In this document: piece by piece, positions 1 through 8,218 of the stretch
How the letters are laid out: each line of letters begins with the position of its first letter
Numbering within the stretch: position 1 is the first letter of the stretch
Assembly: GCF_049671445.1 (NCBI RefSeq)
Contig: NZ_JBATUX010000098.1
Span: 1 to 64,000 of the forward strand
Origin: Paenisporosarcina sp049671445
GTDB taxonomy: Bacteria; Bacillota; Bacilli; Bacillales_A; Planococcaceae
Direction: 5' to 3'
DNA length: 64,000 nucleotides
Made by a program: the position numbers and the translations under genes
Notes under the pieces: generated by a model
The model's input: the letters and a program-made list of their open reading frames with translations, nothing else
Database searches by the model: none
What the model was told of the DNA's origin: nothing

Positions 1-933
1 ATGGTAACAAATGTTGATTTGACTGGAAAATCTTCTGCTGAATTAACTTTCGATTCATGGTATCAAATTGAACAACAATGGGATTATGCGTTCGTTCAAG
101 TTTCCACAGATGATGGTTCAACTTGGACTTCACTTGGTAATGAAAACACAACAAGTGACGCAGTGCCTGAAGCTTATCCAACTATCTTAAATTCAATGCC
201 TGGTCTAACAGGTCATTCTAATGGTTGGACAGAACAATCATTCGATTTGAGTGAGTATGCAGGACAAAACATTAAACTTCGTTTACGTTACGCAACGGAT
301 TGGGGTACTTCTGAGCTTGGATTCTTTGCTGATAATGTAAAAGTAGTAGCTGATGGACAAACAATTGTTGAAGATGGTGCTGAAACAGAACCTACTTCTT
401 TCACTTTGAATGGTTTTGAGCGTTTTAATGGTAACAAATTGATGAACCATTACTATTTGCTAGAATGGAGAAATCATGAAGGTGTAGATGCAGGTTTAGG
501 TCATATCGCTCGTGGGGAATCCTTGATGAGCTATGACGGTGGTTTAGTTGTGTGGTATGCGGATGATAGCTATACCGATAACTGGACTGGTGCTCACCCA
601 GGTGATGGTTTCTTAGGAGTTGTTGATGCACACGCAGATACTGATTTGCAATGGAATATCTTCGATGCTAACCCAGCTCAAGCAAGCACTCGCTATCATT
701 TAGCAGACGCAGCGTTTGGGTTAGATAAAACTTCTGGATTAAATTTGGTATATCCAACACAAACATTGGAGTATGCGAGCCAAAGAGGCGTTCGTTTGTT
801 TGATGATTCGAAGTCATACAGCAATTCGTTTATGCCGGATGCAGGTCGTAATTTGCAGTCATATGGTCTGAAAACTACTGTAAATGGTCAAGCTGCAGAT
901 AAGTCTGTAGGATCAATCGTCATTTACAAATAA
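1..933 (+). CDS. Immune inhibitor A-type M6 metalloprotease, C-terminal part (5' end outside window)
   Basis: The visible 310 residues match the C-terminal region of secreted immune-inhibitor-A (InhA/M6) zinc proteases: a jelly-roll-like segment with DSWYQIE and FFADNVKV motifs (about residues 17-115), then a domain rich in Trp, Tyr and Asp around residues 145-235 with YLLEWRN and GLVVWYAD. The zinc-binding HExxH domain and signal peptide are not visible, and the reading frame is open at base 1, so this is only the end of a longer gene. Family members are exported and degrade extracellular proteins. A strong hairpin terminator follows 8 bases after the stop. Assignment to the M6 family rests on remembered motif patterns; the exact paralogue cannot be named. 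Confidence 0.8.
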   Translation: MVTNVDLTGKSSAELTFDSWYQIEQQWDYAFVQVSTDDGSTWTSLGNENTTSDAVPEAYPTILNSMPGLTGHSNGWTEQSFDLSEYAGQNIKLRLRYATDWGTSELGFFADNVKVVADGQTIVEDGAETEPTSFTLNGFERFNGNKLMNHYYLLEWRNHEGVDAGLGHIARGESLMSYDGGLVVWYADDSYTDNWTGAHPGDGFLGVVDAHADTDLQWNIFDANPAQASTRYHLADAAFGLDKTSGLNLVYPTQTLEYASQRGVRLFDDSKSYSNSFMPDAGRNLQSYGLKTTVNGQAADKSVGSIVIYK

Positions 934-940
934 GTATGAA

Positions 941-975
941 TCCCAGTAGCGTAATCGCTACTGGGATTTTTCTTT
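941..975 (+). terminator. Rho-independent terminator of the protease gene
   Basis: Perfect 11-bp stem (941-951 with 956-966), a TAAT loop, then a T-rich run at 967-975. Confidence 0.9.
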
Positions 976-985
976 CCATCCCTCC

Positions 986-1585
986 CTACTTCCCTTCTTT
1001 TATGACCAAATCAGCCTGTTCTTTTGGACTCACGGTGCATAAATAATAGTCTTCAGCTTTCCAGTAGCGGTTTGTAAACTTCGAAAGATTTTCTTGGGCC
1101 TCTTCACTTTCACGAACAAATCTTTTACTTCTTGGGCAATCCAAGTACACGACTCTATCAAAGAAACGTCTCCATTCTTTTCGCTGAAGAAAAACTCCTT
1201 CAATTACAATCACACCATGTATAGGAAGTTGAATAGTTTTCAACATAGCTGTGTCAGACTCTAAATCATAAAATGGTAAGTTCAATTCATTCGATAGTTT
1301 TAGTTTTTCAAATAAATGATGGGTTAACCATTCAACATCCCATTGTAATTGATAATATTCAAACCATTCTTCATGACCTGTATGGTATCGTTTTTCACGC
1401 TCGACAATATGGTCATCTATATGAATTAGTTGATGAAGAATATTTTTTTCTTTTAAAATTTCACAAAGCTTATTGGAAAAAGTTGTTTTACCAGAACGAC
1501 TTAAACCATCCAGTCCGATTACTAATCGTTGATTAGCGTCACTGGTTGAAATGAAATTTAATAAAGTAGCAATATGCTTATCCAA
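986..1585 (-). CDS. P-loop kinase, uridine-kinase-like
   Basis: A small cytoplasmic P-loop NTPase of the uridine kinase/phosphoribulokinase-like group. A Walker A motif of the form GLDGLSRSGKTT lies near the N-terminus, an HIDDH motif follows about 30 residues later, and a hydrophobic strand IVIEGVFL ends in the Walker-B-like acidic residue. The substrate is unknown; such proteins phosphorylate nucleosides or other small molecules. An in-frame ATG at 1604-1606 is possible, but the sequence between it and a TTG at 1583-1585 contains AAAGGGGG with 8-base spacing to the TTG, so I prefer the TTG start (199 residues). The gene stands alone and converges on the protease gene. Confidence 0.7.
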   Translation of the reverse strand: MDKHIATLLNFISTSDANQRLVIGLDGLSRSGKTTFSNKLCEILKEKNILHQLIHIDDHIVEREKRYHTGHEEWFEYYQLQWDVEWLTHHLFEKLKLSNELNLPFYDLESDTAMLKTIQLPIHGVIVIEGVFLQRKEWRRFFDRVVYLDCPRSKRFVRESEEAQENLSKFTNRYWKAEDYYLCTVSPKEQADLVIKEGK

Positions 1586-1606
1586 GTGACTTGCCCCCTT
1601 TTTCAT

Positions 1607-1910
1607 AATTTCCTACAAGCACTTGAGTATTTTAGGGTATTATATCTTATTTCAGGTTATATATATGGAAAAATTCAATTAATATTTCCCTCGCTATCCA
1701 CAAATGTACTCATTTGTTTGTTCTTCAATATCAGCAACTCTTTAATATAGCTTCAAAATCTATTAATCGATGTGTAAAAAGTAAAGGAATCTGTGACACT
1801 CCGGCGGAAAAACGATTCTTTAACATAACTTAACAATTTAAAGGGTTTTATGTAGTCGATAACGAAGTGTGAACGATAAATTCGTAAAATTATCGTAAGG
1901 AGGAATAACT
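1607..1910. other. Intergenic stretch without recognised feature
   Basis: About 300 AT-rich bases between divergent genes. The only clear signal is the AAGGAGG site at 1898-1904 for the next gene. I see no hairpin, repeat or reading frame worth calling. Confidence 0.6.
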
Positions 1911-2408
1911 TTGACAGCAAATCAAGAATTACAAATCACTCATACATTTGACGTTACGAAAGAAACTCTTTTTGATATGTGGACAAACCCCCATCATTTG
2001 AAACACTGGTGGGCACCAGCAGGCTTTACTGTAAACGTTGCAAGTATTGAGCTAAAGCCAGGAGGGATTTTTCATTACAGCCAAACATCAACAGATGATC
2101 AAACTCAGTGGGGTAAATTTGTCTATCGTGAAATCGAAAAACCAGATCGACTCGTCTATGTAAGTTCCTTTTCTGATGAAAAAGCACAGATTGTTCGGGC
2201 TCCCTTCCATTCAAGTTGGCCACTCGAGATACTCAATACGATGACTTTTACAGAGTCAGACGGGAAAACCACTCTTTCGATACAAGGGATACCTATCTCA
2301 GCAAATGCAGAAGAACATACTCTCTTCCGTGCTTCTCATGAAGGAATCAAACAAGGTTTTATCGGGACTTTTGATAAATTGGAAACTTATTTAAAAGAGA
2401 GTAAATAA
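1911..2408 (+). CDS. SRPBCC/AHSA1-family protein
   Basis: A 165-residue protein of the AHSA1-like branch of the START/SRPBCC superfamily, a single helix-grip domain with a hydrophobic ligand cavity. Diagnostic features are the N-terminal motif in which a helix ends in MWTNPHHLKHWWAP (about residues 23-36), a central FVYREIEKPDRLVYV strand pair, and a C-terminal long helix GIKQGFIGTFDKLETYL. The start is TTG, fixed by AAGGAGG at 1898-1904. Family members bind small hydrophobic molecules or act as toxin-stress or co-chaperone-like proteins, but the ligand cannot be predicted. The next frame follows within about 15 bases, suggesting co-transcription. Confidence 0.85.
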   Translation: MTANQELQITHTFDVTKETLFDMWTNPHHLKHWWAPAGFTVNVASIELKPGGIFHYSQTSTDDQTQWGKFVYREIEKPDRLVYVSSFSDEKAQIVRAPFHSSWPLEILNTMTFTESDGKTTLSIQGIPISANAEEHTLFRASHEGIKQGFIGTFDKLETYLKESK

Positions 2409-2417
2409 AAATGGTGC

Positions 2418-2858
2418 ATGATCATGACAAATTTTACTAATTTATTGGACAATATAAAAGAATACCTTTCATTCGAATCTATTTCTGAGCAACGTATAAA
2501 TGGTGTAGCCCTTCGCATTATTGTGCATGGCAGTGAAAATGAAACTGACTTACTCATTTTTCCTGATAGTACTGTGAAGCGCTATCAACTTGATTTTCCT
2601 TCGTATGTTTCATACTCTGTGACATTTGAAGACTATACCGCTTTGGATAAATCAGAACGATACGAAGGGAATGCTTTTCGAGTTTATAGCAAGTCCAAGT
2701 ATTTCGACTTTCTTCAAAAAACGAGCAATTTACAACGCGAGTATAATGGCAAGACCTGCACAGTTTATGCCATGATGTGCATAGAACACGTAGTTAATAT
2801 TGTGTCATATACCGAACCCATCATTACCATAAGTCAATTGGGTCCAAATTTGAGATAA
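2418..2858 (+). CDS. Hypothetical protein downstream of SRPBCC gene
   Basis: A 146-residue soluble protein I do not recognise. It has no signal peptide or membrane segment, alternates short beta-like stretches with charged turns, and has two Cys about 8 residues apart near its C-terminus. Codon usage resembles the neighbours, and the gene sits 10 bases after the SRPBCC stop, so it is probably translated from the same message. Start choice is uncertain: ATGs at 2418 and 2424 are both possible and neither has a strong ribosome binding site, consistent with translational coupling. Function unknown. Confidence 0.55.
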   Translation: MIMTNFTNLLDNIKEYLSFESISEQRINGVALRIIVHGSENETDLLIFPDSTVKRYQLDFPSYVSYSVTFEDYTALDKSERYEGNAFRVYSKSKYFDFLQKTSNLQREYNGKTCTVYAMMCIEHVVNIVSYTEPIITISQLGPNLR

Positions 2859-2874
2859 TTCGACTTCATACTGT

Positions 2875-2906
2875 TTGACTCTGTTGTGCACCCCATCCTT
2901 TATGAT
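2875..2906 (+). promoter_or_regulatory. MerR-type promoter with long spacer
   Basis: TTGACT at 2875-2880 and TATGAT at 2901-2906 are separated by 20 bases. Spacers of 19-20 bases are characteristic of promoters activated by MerR-family proteins, and a MerR gene starts 21 bases downstream. I find no convincing dyad in the spacer. Confidence 0.45.
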
Positions 2907-2927
2907 GAAGGAAGAGGAGGAACTCGT

Positions 2928-3266
2928 ATGTATAAAATCAGGGAGTTTAGTGAATTAACTGGACTCAGTAAAGAAACTCTTCGATACTATGAACAACAAC
3001 AATTACTGGAACCTGCATCTGTAGACCCTGCAAACAATTATCGCTACTATGATGACGGGTCGTATTTCTTGGCCATCCTTTTACAAAAACTTCGAAGTTT
3101 TGGCTGTACCATTCAGGAAATGAAGGATGTCATGAGAGATGAGTCATTTGCCAATTTGGAAGTACTGCTCCATCAAAAGAAAGATCGTCTATACATGGAG
3201 ATAACTCAAAAACAACAAACAATCCGTGAGATTGAAGAATTTATCCAAACTGGGCAGGAGGAATGA
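2928..3266 (+). CDS. MerR-family transcriptional regulator
   Basis: A compact 112-residue MerR regulator. The N-terminal winged helix has the signature YKIREFSELTGLSKETLRYYE followed by NNYRYYDDGS, and the rest is a dimerising coiled coil ending in an EIEEFIQTGQ helix. There is almost no C-terminal effector domain, so if it senses a ligand it does so through a partner or a very small pocket. The ATG at 2928 is preceded by GGAGG at 2916-2920; an in-frame GTG at 2886 has no such site. The SRPBCC gene begins 3 bases after its stop, so the two form an operon. It probably controls its own long-spacer promoter. Confidence 0.85.
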   Translation: MYKIREFSELTGLSKETLRYYEQQQLLEPASVDPANNYRYYDDGSYFLAILLQKLRSFGCTIQEMKDVMRDESFANLEVLLHQKKDRLYMEITQKQQTIREIEEFIQTGQEE

Positions 3267-3269
3267 AAC

Positions 3270-3734
3270 ATGAAGTGGACAGAAGAACGTCTTATTGATG
3301 CACCCATTGAAGTGGTGTGGAGTTTATTTGAAGAAGAACAAGCTAAGCGCATCATGCCCAAAGTAGTGGAAAATCGTTGGCTTGAGAAAAAACCGGAAGT
3401 GAAGGGTTCAACTTATGAACAAACCTATCAAGAAGGAAAACGAAATGAAACATATGTAGTGGAAATCGTGGAATATAAAAACACCGATCATCTTAAACAC
3501 AAGAGCATTCAATTTCAACTTGCGCGTGCATTTGAAATGAATCTTACTTTCACAATGGAGAAAGTTAGTGAACAGCAAACTAAGTTTATTTATGCTGGTT
3601 CCAATAAAGGAATCAATTTTCTTGGTCGAGCTATGCTAAAGCTCGGCAGTAAAGTCAACGGAAATCAAGTGATTTATGATTTTTTAGACAGAGTGGAACA
3701 AGAAGCATTGCACGATTACAAAGTCCTTAATTGA
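3270..3734 (+). CDS. SRPBCC-family protein, co-operonic with MerR
   Basis: A 154-residue helix-grip (START/SRPBCC) protein. It opens with a typical beta strand ERLIDAPIEVVWSLF and ends in a long helix containing NGNQVIYDFLDRVEQEAL; the middle alternates amphipathic strands. It is more divergent than the AHSA1-like protein at 1911. A GGAGG site lies just inside the end of the MerR gene. The pairing with a very short MerR protein suggests the SRPBCC protein or its ligand may be the controlled or sensing partner, but this is inference from adjacency only. Confidence 0.75.
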   Translation: MKWTEERLIDAPIEVVWSLFEEEQAKRIMPKVVENRWLEKKPEVKGSTYEQTYQEGKRNETYVVEIVEYKNTDHLKHKSIQFQLARAFEMNLTFTMEKVSEQQTKFIYAGSNKGINFLGRAMLKLGSKVNGNQVIYDFLDRVEQEALHDYKVLN

Positions 3735-3747
3735 TAAATATCTACAC

Positions 3748-3779
3748 AAAAACGCACCCGGTTTCGCAGGTGCGTTTTT
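3748..3779. terminator. Bidirectional terminator between convergent genes
   Basis: AAAACGCACC pairs with GGTGCGTTTT around a 10-base loop. T runs on both strands serve the SRPBCC gene (+) and the purine permease (-). Confidence 0.85.
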
Positions 3780-3783
3780 GTAT

Positions 3784-5082
3784 TTAGGCTACCACGTGAA
3801 ATACGAAATTCATCAGGAATAACCCTGCAATTACGTAGAGAGTCGGTGAAACCTCTCGCCATTTTCCAATCGCAATCTTTAAGATTGGGTACAAGATAAA
3901 CCCGATAGCAATGCCATCAGCAATACTGTACGTAAATGGAATCATGGCAACTATAAAGAGTGCAGGAAAACTTTCACTCAAGTCTTTCAACTCTAAGTTT
4001 CGAATGTTCTGCAGCATCAAACTACCAATGATGATGAGAATCGGAGCAATTGCACTGTCCGGGATCAACTTGATTACTGGAATGAAAAATGCAGCTACCA
4101 AAAATAGCAGACCTGCAATTACCGTTGTCAGTCCAGTACGCCCACCCGCAGCCATACCTGCAGCACTTTCTACAGCTGCTACAGTTGGACTTGTGCCGAA
4201 AATTCCGGATGTCATGGCCGAAACCGAGTTCGCTTGAAACGCACGACTAAATCGATCTGGACGATTGATAAACGAAACTTGGCCATGCACAAGACCGATG
4301 TTTTCAAACACGATAACCATCGTGAGTGAGAACACGGCTATCCAAAACGTCATGGACCAGAAATTCCCGAACGATAGTGCGCCGAATGCTTGAAATGCTT
4401 CACTTACTCCGAAAGATGCACTTTCGGATTGATTGAAATCAATCAATCCAAAAAATGATGCAATGACCGTTCCAACCACAATGGTAATGAGGAAGTTTCC
4501 AGGAACATTGCGAATAAAAAGCACAATTGCAACGAGAAAAGTTAAAATCGTTGCCAGTACCTGAGGATCACCCAAAGAACCAAGAGCCAAGATAGAACTT
4601 GCTCCTTTTTCGACGATCCCGCCTTTTTCAAGACCAATTAGCATCAAAAACAAGCCAAGACCTACTGTAATTGCCTCTTTCAAAGATTGCGGTACAGCTG
4701 CGCTCAGCATTTTCGAGAAAGGCGTAAACGCGATAAACATAAAAATAACACCTGATACGAATACGACTGCTAATGCTTCCTGCCAAGACAAGCCCATCGA
4801 TTGGACCATCGTATAAGAAAACAGTGCATTGATTCCCATGCCTGGAACAAGCAGAATGGGTACGTTACCCCAAAAGCCCATGATGAGACAGCCAAAAACG
4901 GATGCAGCAATCGTTGCGACAATTGCCGCTTCAAGTGGCATTCCAGCTTCAGACAGGATGAGTGCATTTACAGCGATGATATATACCACCGTAAAAAATC
5001 CAATGAGTCCCGCCATAAATTCTCGCTTTACAGTCGTTCCGTTCGCTTTAAGACCGAAAATTCGGTCAATCAAATTCAACAT
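3784..5082 (-). CDS. pbuG: NCS2-family purine (guanine/hypoxanthine/adenine) permease
   Basis: A 432-residue membrane permease of the NCS2/AzgA-like family, full length, importing nucleobases by proton symport. Signatures seen: N-terminal TVKREFMAGLIGFFTVVYII, then LVPGMGINALFSY in the substrate-binding region, a central FVFE-like segment (VIVFENIGLVHG), and TVAAVESAAGMAAGGRTGLT, a hallmark of the AzgA/PbuG branch. About a dozen hydrophobic segments are visible. Whether it prefers guanine/hypoxanthine (PbuG-like) or adenine cannot be decided, so the symbol is tentative. An AGAAGG site precedes the ATG. The gene is monocistronic with its own promoter; I looked for a purine riboswitch in the 63-base leader and did not find the conserved core. 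Confidence 0.85.
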   Translation of the reverse strand: MLNLIDRIFGLKANGTTVKREFMAGLIGFFTVVYIIAVNALILSEAGMPLEAAIVATIAASVFGCLIMGFWGNVPILLVPGMGINALFSYTMVQSMGLSWQEALAVVFVSGVIFMFIAFTPFSKMLSAAVPQSLKEAITVGLGLFLMLIGLEKGGIVEKGASSILALGSLGDPQVLATILTFLVAIVLFIRNVPGNFLITIVVGTVIASFFGLIDFNQSESASFGVSEAFQAFGALSFGNFWSMTFWIAVFSLTMVIVFENIGLVHGQVSFINRPDRFSRAFQANSVSAMTSGIFGTSPTVAAVESAAGMAAGGRTGLTTVIAGLLFLVAAFFIPVIKLIPDSAIAPILIIIGSLMLQNIRNLELKDLSESFPALFIVAMIPFTYSIADGIAIGFILYPILKIAIGKWREVSPTLYVIAGLFLMNFVFHVVA

Positions 5083-5152
5083 TTCTTCAACCTTCTATAA
5101 AATTAGCCCTCTCCCAACCCGCTCTGCCTGATAAACAGGTGAGCCATTATGG

Positions 5153-5181
5153 ATTTTAATCATTATCCCGTCAACTGTCAA
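5153..5181 (-). promoter_or_regulatory. Sigma-A promoter of the purine permease
   Basis: On the minus strand TTGACA (5176-5181), 17-base spacer, TAAAAT (5153-5158). The predicted start leaves a leader of about 63 bases with a small CCTG/CAGG hairpin (5130-5142). Confidence 0.65.
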
Positions 5182-5245
5182 TCTTTTGATTCTTTTCGTC
5201 TAAAATTGATGCATGGTTTCTTTCGTATTTCATCTTAAGAGACCG

Positions 5246-5281
5246 TGTAAAAAAGACGTTACCTTTTTCTAAGTAACGTCT
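5246..5281 (-). terminator. Terminator of the coiled-coil gene
   Basis: AGACGTTAC (5254-5262) pairs with GTAACGTCT (5273-5281). Read on the minus strand it ends in TTTTTT. Confidence 0.85.
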
Positions 5282-5296
5282 CTCTTTGTCCTGCAT

Positions 5297-6052
5297 TTAT
5301 TGCAGTTTCTTCTTATTATCTTTTTCTTTAGTAATTACTAATTTCATGGGAGATTGATCCGTTCCTGTCATTAATTTGGAAACATACGAAACAGCGTAGT
5401 TATAGCCTGTATCAATTTTCTCTGCTAAATAATTGGTTCGTTCAAAAAGAGTAGCTCTAAAATAATCGATTTGTCTTAATATCTTCTCAGTTAATGCTTC
5501 TTGGTTTTCCAGTCGATTTAACACCTCTAGTTGAGTATCAGCTTGTTTTGATATTTGCTGCGATAGCTGATTTTGCATATCGAGTTGCTCATTTACTTTC
5601 AATTCAAGTTGCTCGTTTGCTAATCCGTATTTATCTAACTTTTTAACTACCTCTGAATTTGAATGGTTCAAGGTGTCCATATAATTCATCATTTCTTGTT
5701 TAAATACCACTTCATCTTTTAGCGTCATTTGAAGTGTCGAATTATTTTTATCTAATTTTTCTAACCATGACAATACTTGATTATCAATTTTTTCATGTTG
5801 GAAATTTAATTTCTTTTGCTCACTAATTCCGTTGTTAAGATGCTTGAACTGCCTAGTTTGTCTATTTGCCTGCTTGTGATATAAGTTTTTCAGTTCACTT
5901 AATGATTTTTGTAACGTTTCATTGGCTTTTTGTTGTTCTTCTATCAAATCAGCTGTGTGGTCTTTTCTGAAAAATGTTTGATTTGAATCAATAATTTGTC
6001 CATTGTTTTTAAAAACATCTGGGTGCTTATCCGAATTAATAAATAAACCCAT
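5297..6052 (-). CDS. Conserved coiled-coil protein of unknown function
   Basis: A 251-residue cytoplasmic protein dominated by Gln/Glu/Leu/Asn-rich heptads from about residue 35 to 210, predicted as a long coiled coil. The N-terminus (MGLFINSDKHPDVF) looks like a conserved anchor motif. Near the C-terminus a less helical segment, YNYAVSYVSKLMTG, precedes a lysine-rich tail. There is no signal peptide or enzyme motif. I do not know the family. It is monocistronic with a terminator and no functional context. A structural or scaffolding role is possible but speculative. Confidence 0.6.
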   Translation of the reverse strand: MGLFINSDKHPDVFKNNGQIIDSNQTFFRKDHTADLIEEQQKANETLQKSLSELKNLYHKQANRQTRQFKHLNNGISEQKKLNFQHEKIDNQVLSWLEKLDKNNSTLQMTLKDEVVFKQEMMNYMDTLNHSNSEVVKKLDKYGLANEQLELKVNEQLDMQNQLSQQISKQADTQLEVLNRLENQEALTEKILRQIDYFRATLFERTNYLAEKIDTGYNYAVSYVSKLMTGTDQSPMKLVITKEKDNKKKLQ

Positions 6053-6290
6053 CGTTAGTTAGCCCCCTTTCTGGCATTCTTTGTCTTATCTTATGCAACT
6101 CACTTTCAAGTGGGCATTCATATGTGGGAGAAAACCTTGTTCACTAACGTAAAAATTTACTAATGATTGTACTGGGATTCTTGTGCTTATTTTTTATGGC
6201 AAATTGCTTCATGAGGTAAATAATGTTAATATTGTAAATAATATATTTATTATTTGAGTATCAGGACTTATTACTGAACAGGGGGATTTT

Positions 6291-6614
6291 ATGAACAAAT
6301 TCGTCATTATGATGGTAACGGTATTAATTTTAGGTATAGCTCATTGGCTAACTGCTTTTGTGTTTAATTGGCCTTTTGTTGACGTTTCTATCCCATTTGG
6401 AATTGTTGCCATATTTATTACGTATATTTTCACAAATAAAGGTAATACAGTAAGTAGACAAATGGATATGCAAATTCAAGGTGAAACTGGTATAAGAATG
6501 GACTTTTCCAATCGTGTAGCTAACCAATCTTTTGTCTTTATCGGATCCATTGTTTATTTTTCACTCGCCCTTTTAACAACATTTTATATATATAAAGATT
6601 ATTTTATTAGTTGA
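6291..6614 (+). CDS. Small integral membrane protein, unknown function
   Basis: A 107-residue protein with three clear hydrophobic spans (about 4-24, 28-47 and 80-100) and a hydrophilic loop between the second and third containing RQMDMQIQGETGIRMD. The start ATG follows CAGGGGG. I do not recognise the family. It stands between divergent and convergent neighbours with its own terminator, so it is a separate transcription unit. Confidence 0.6.
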   Translation: MNKFVIMMVTVLILGIAHWLTAFVFNWPFVDVSIPFGIVAIFITYIFTNKGNTVSRQMDMQIQGETGIRMDFSNRVANQSFVFIGSIVYFSLALLTTFYIYKDYFIS

Positions 6615-6655
6615 AAATCATTCATTCATTCATTTAGTAACAAATTTAAACACTT

Positions 6656-6686
6656 AAAAGGCCAAGTTTTTATATGGCCTTTTTTG
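6656..6686 (+). terminator. Terminator of the small membrane protein gene
   Basis: AAAAGGCCA (6656-6664) pairs with TGGCCTTTT, followed by a T run. Confidence 0.85.
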
Positions 6687-6820
6687 TTTGTTTACGTTAT
6701 TTACTCCTTCCTATCTTTTTTATCATTTCCCCTTTAAGATTCGTTCATTTGGTCAAAGCTATATGTAGCTCTTGTTTATCACAAAACAGGATTGACTATA
6801 TTTGAAGGAAGTGATCTTTT

Positions 6821-7489
6821 ATGCTTACAGAAAAACAAAACTCAACGTTAAAGAAATTACTTTTGGAACAAAAAGTTCAGTTGGAGAAACATGAGAACAA
6901 TGCGTTCGTAGAGCAAGGCAGTCTCCGTGATACCACAGCCGAATTATCAACAGTTGATAACCATCCCGCTGATTTAGGTACAGAGTTATATGAACGTGAG
7001 AAAGATATGGCGATTCATGTCCATGAACACTCTGAATTAGAAAAAGTGAATAATGCCCTTTTGGCTATGAAAAATGGAACGTATGGAGTTTGTGATGATT
7101 GTGGCGAAGACATTCCGTTTGAGCGTTTAGAAGCCGTTCCGTATACCACTTGCTGCATTGAACATGCAGATAAAACCATTGCTCAAGATCGACCTGCCGA
7201 AGAGCAAATTTTGCATCCAGCAAACGATAACTCCTTCGCCGAACGTCATAAACGAGATGGAGTCAGAGATTATGAAGACAGTTTTCAAGAAGTCGCACAG
7301 TATGGTACATCTGAAACACCATCCGATTTTGAAGGTGACCACGCTGACTTCAATGAATTATATGATGACGAGGACGAAAAAGGTATGGACGAAGACGTGG
7401 ATTCATTGCATATAACTAGTATTGGAGGCGATAACAAAGAAATTTCCCTCGCCGAACAAGAAGAAGCTATTCGCAATGATTACTTATAA
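6821..7489 (+). CDS. yteA: YteA-family TraR/DksA-type zinc-finger protein
   Basis: A 222-residue DksA/TraR-like protein of the yteA sporulation-associated group. The N-terminal helices contain the conserved ELSTVDNHPADLGTELYERE segment (about 41-60). The zinc site is Cys91-x2-Cys94 and Cys112-x2-His115, so the fourth ligand appears to be His rather than the Cys of classical DksA. A long acidic C-terminal tail (about 150-222) is rich in Asp/Glu, as in YteA/YocK relatives. DksA-fold proteins act at the RNA polymerase secondary channel, but the role of the yteA branch is not settled. Start ATG has GAAGGAAGTG upstream. It is monocistronic with a long terminator. Confidence 0.8.
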   Translation: MLTEKQNSTLKKLLLEQKVQLEKHENNAFVEQGSLRDTTAELSTVDNHPADLGTELYEREKDMAIHVHEHSELEKVNNALLAMKNGTYGVCDDCGEDIPFERLEAVPYTTCCIEHADKTIAQDRPAEEQILHPANDNSFAERHKRDGVRDYEDSFQEVAQYGTSETPSDFEGDHADFNELYDDEDEKGMDEDVDSLHITSIGGDNKEISLAEQEEAIRNDYL

Positions 7490-7530
7490 AAAATTAACTT
7501 ATTTGAGCCAATCTAAAGCTTATGAAAATA

Positions 7531-7581
7531 AAAGAAACGACCACAAAGAAATTATTTTCTTCGTGGTCGTTTCTTCTCTTT
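7531..7581 (+). terminator. Terminator of the yteA-like gene
   Basis: AAGAAACGACCAC (7532-7544) pairs with GTGGTCGTTTCTT (7563-7575), followed by a T-rich run. Confidence 0.85.
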
Positions 7582-7636
7582 TGCTCGCCAAATCCCACAA
7601 TCATTTATTAGCTGAATTAGGTTTACTTTATAAATT

Positions 7637-8218
7637 TTATTTTACAATTCCTGAAAGGATCAAGTTCCAAACAATATCAAATTCTTGATTAATGGTGGGT
7701 GATGCCCACTCTTTAGCATGGAGTGGATGATGAAATCGAGCAGTTGCCATAAATACCCCACTCGCTGTATTTGCAGCATTACTAGATTTAAATTCTTTTT
7801 CAGCGATTCCCTTTTCAATAATCGGGGTGATCTGTCCGATTAATTCAGCTATATGAGAACTGACGACTTCAACAGATTCTTCTACGAGCGTTGTATACAT
7901 CGTAAATAATTCAGGGTCTTCCTGAACCTTTGAATGTTTAATTTGAATCAACGTTTCTACCCATAACCGCAACAGTTCGGTAGGTGAACCTTCCTGTTTC
8001 TGAACAACTTCCAATGGCTTGATGATTCCATGGAGCCATCTTTTTGCAACTGCTTCTCGTAATGACGCTTTGCTTGGGAAATGACGATAGATTGTGCCAT
8101 GACTTACATTCAAAGCTCTTGCAACATCAACCACAGTTGTTTTCTCAGGCCCAAATCGACGAAGTACCTGCACTGTGGTGTCTAAAATTTCTTCTTTGGT
8201 TAGAGCTTGATCAGCCAT
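7637..8218 (-). CDS. TetR/AcrR-family transcriptional repressor
   Basis: A 193-residue TetR-type regulator. The N-terminal helix-turn-helix spans about residues 8-52, with the signature TTVVDVARALNVSHGTIYRHF, followed by the linker helix FPSKASLREAVAKRW. The variable C-terminal domain (60-193) would bind the inducer. Its ATG overlaps the stop of the upstream aldo/keto reductase gene by one base (TAATG), so translation is probably coupled and the regulator is made with the enzyme it is likely to control. A 10-bp inverted repeat upstream of the operon (9274-9301) is a good operator candidate. It probably represses its own operon. Confidence 0.88.
   Translation of the reverse strand: MADQALTKEEILDTTVQVLRRFGPEKTTVVDVARALNVSHGTIYRHFPSKASLREAVAKRWLHGIIKPLEVVQKQEGSPTELLRLWVETLIQIKHSKVQEDPELFTMYTTLVEESVEVVSSHIAELIGQITPIIEKGIAEKEFKSSNAANTASGVFMATARFHHPLHAKEWASPTINQEFDIVWNLILSGIVK

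Noticed and set aside
5083..5146. Purine riboswitch before the NCS2 permease
   Set aside because: The leader is only about 63 bases and lacks the conserved TATA...GTTTCTACC...CCGTAAA core. Only a small CCTG/CAGG hairpin is present.
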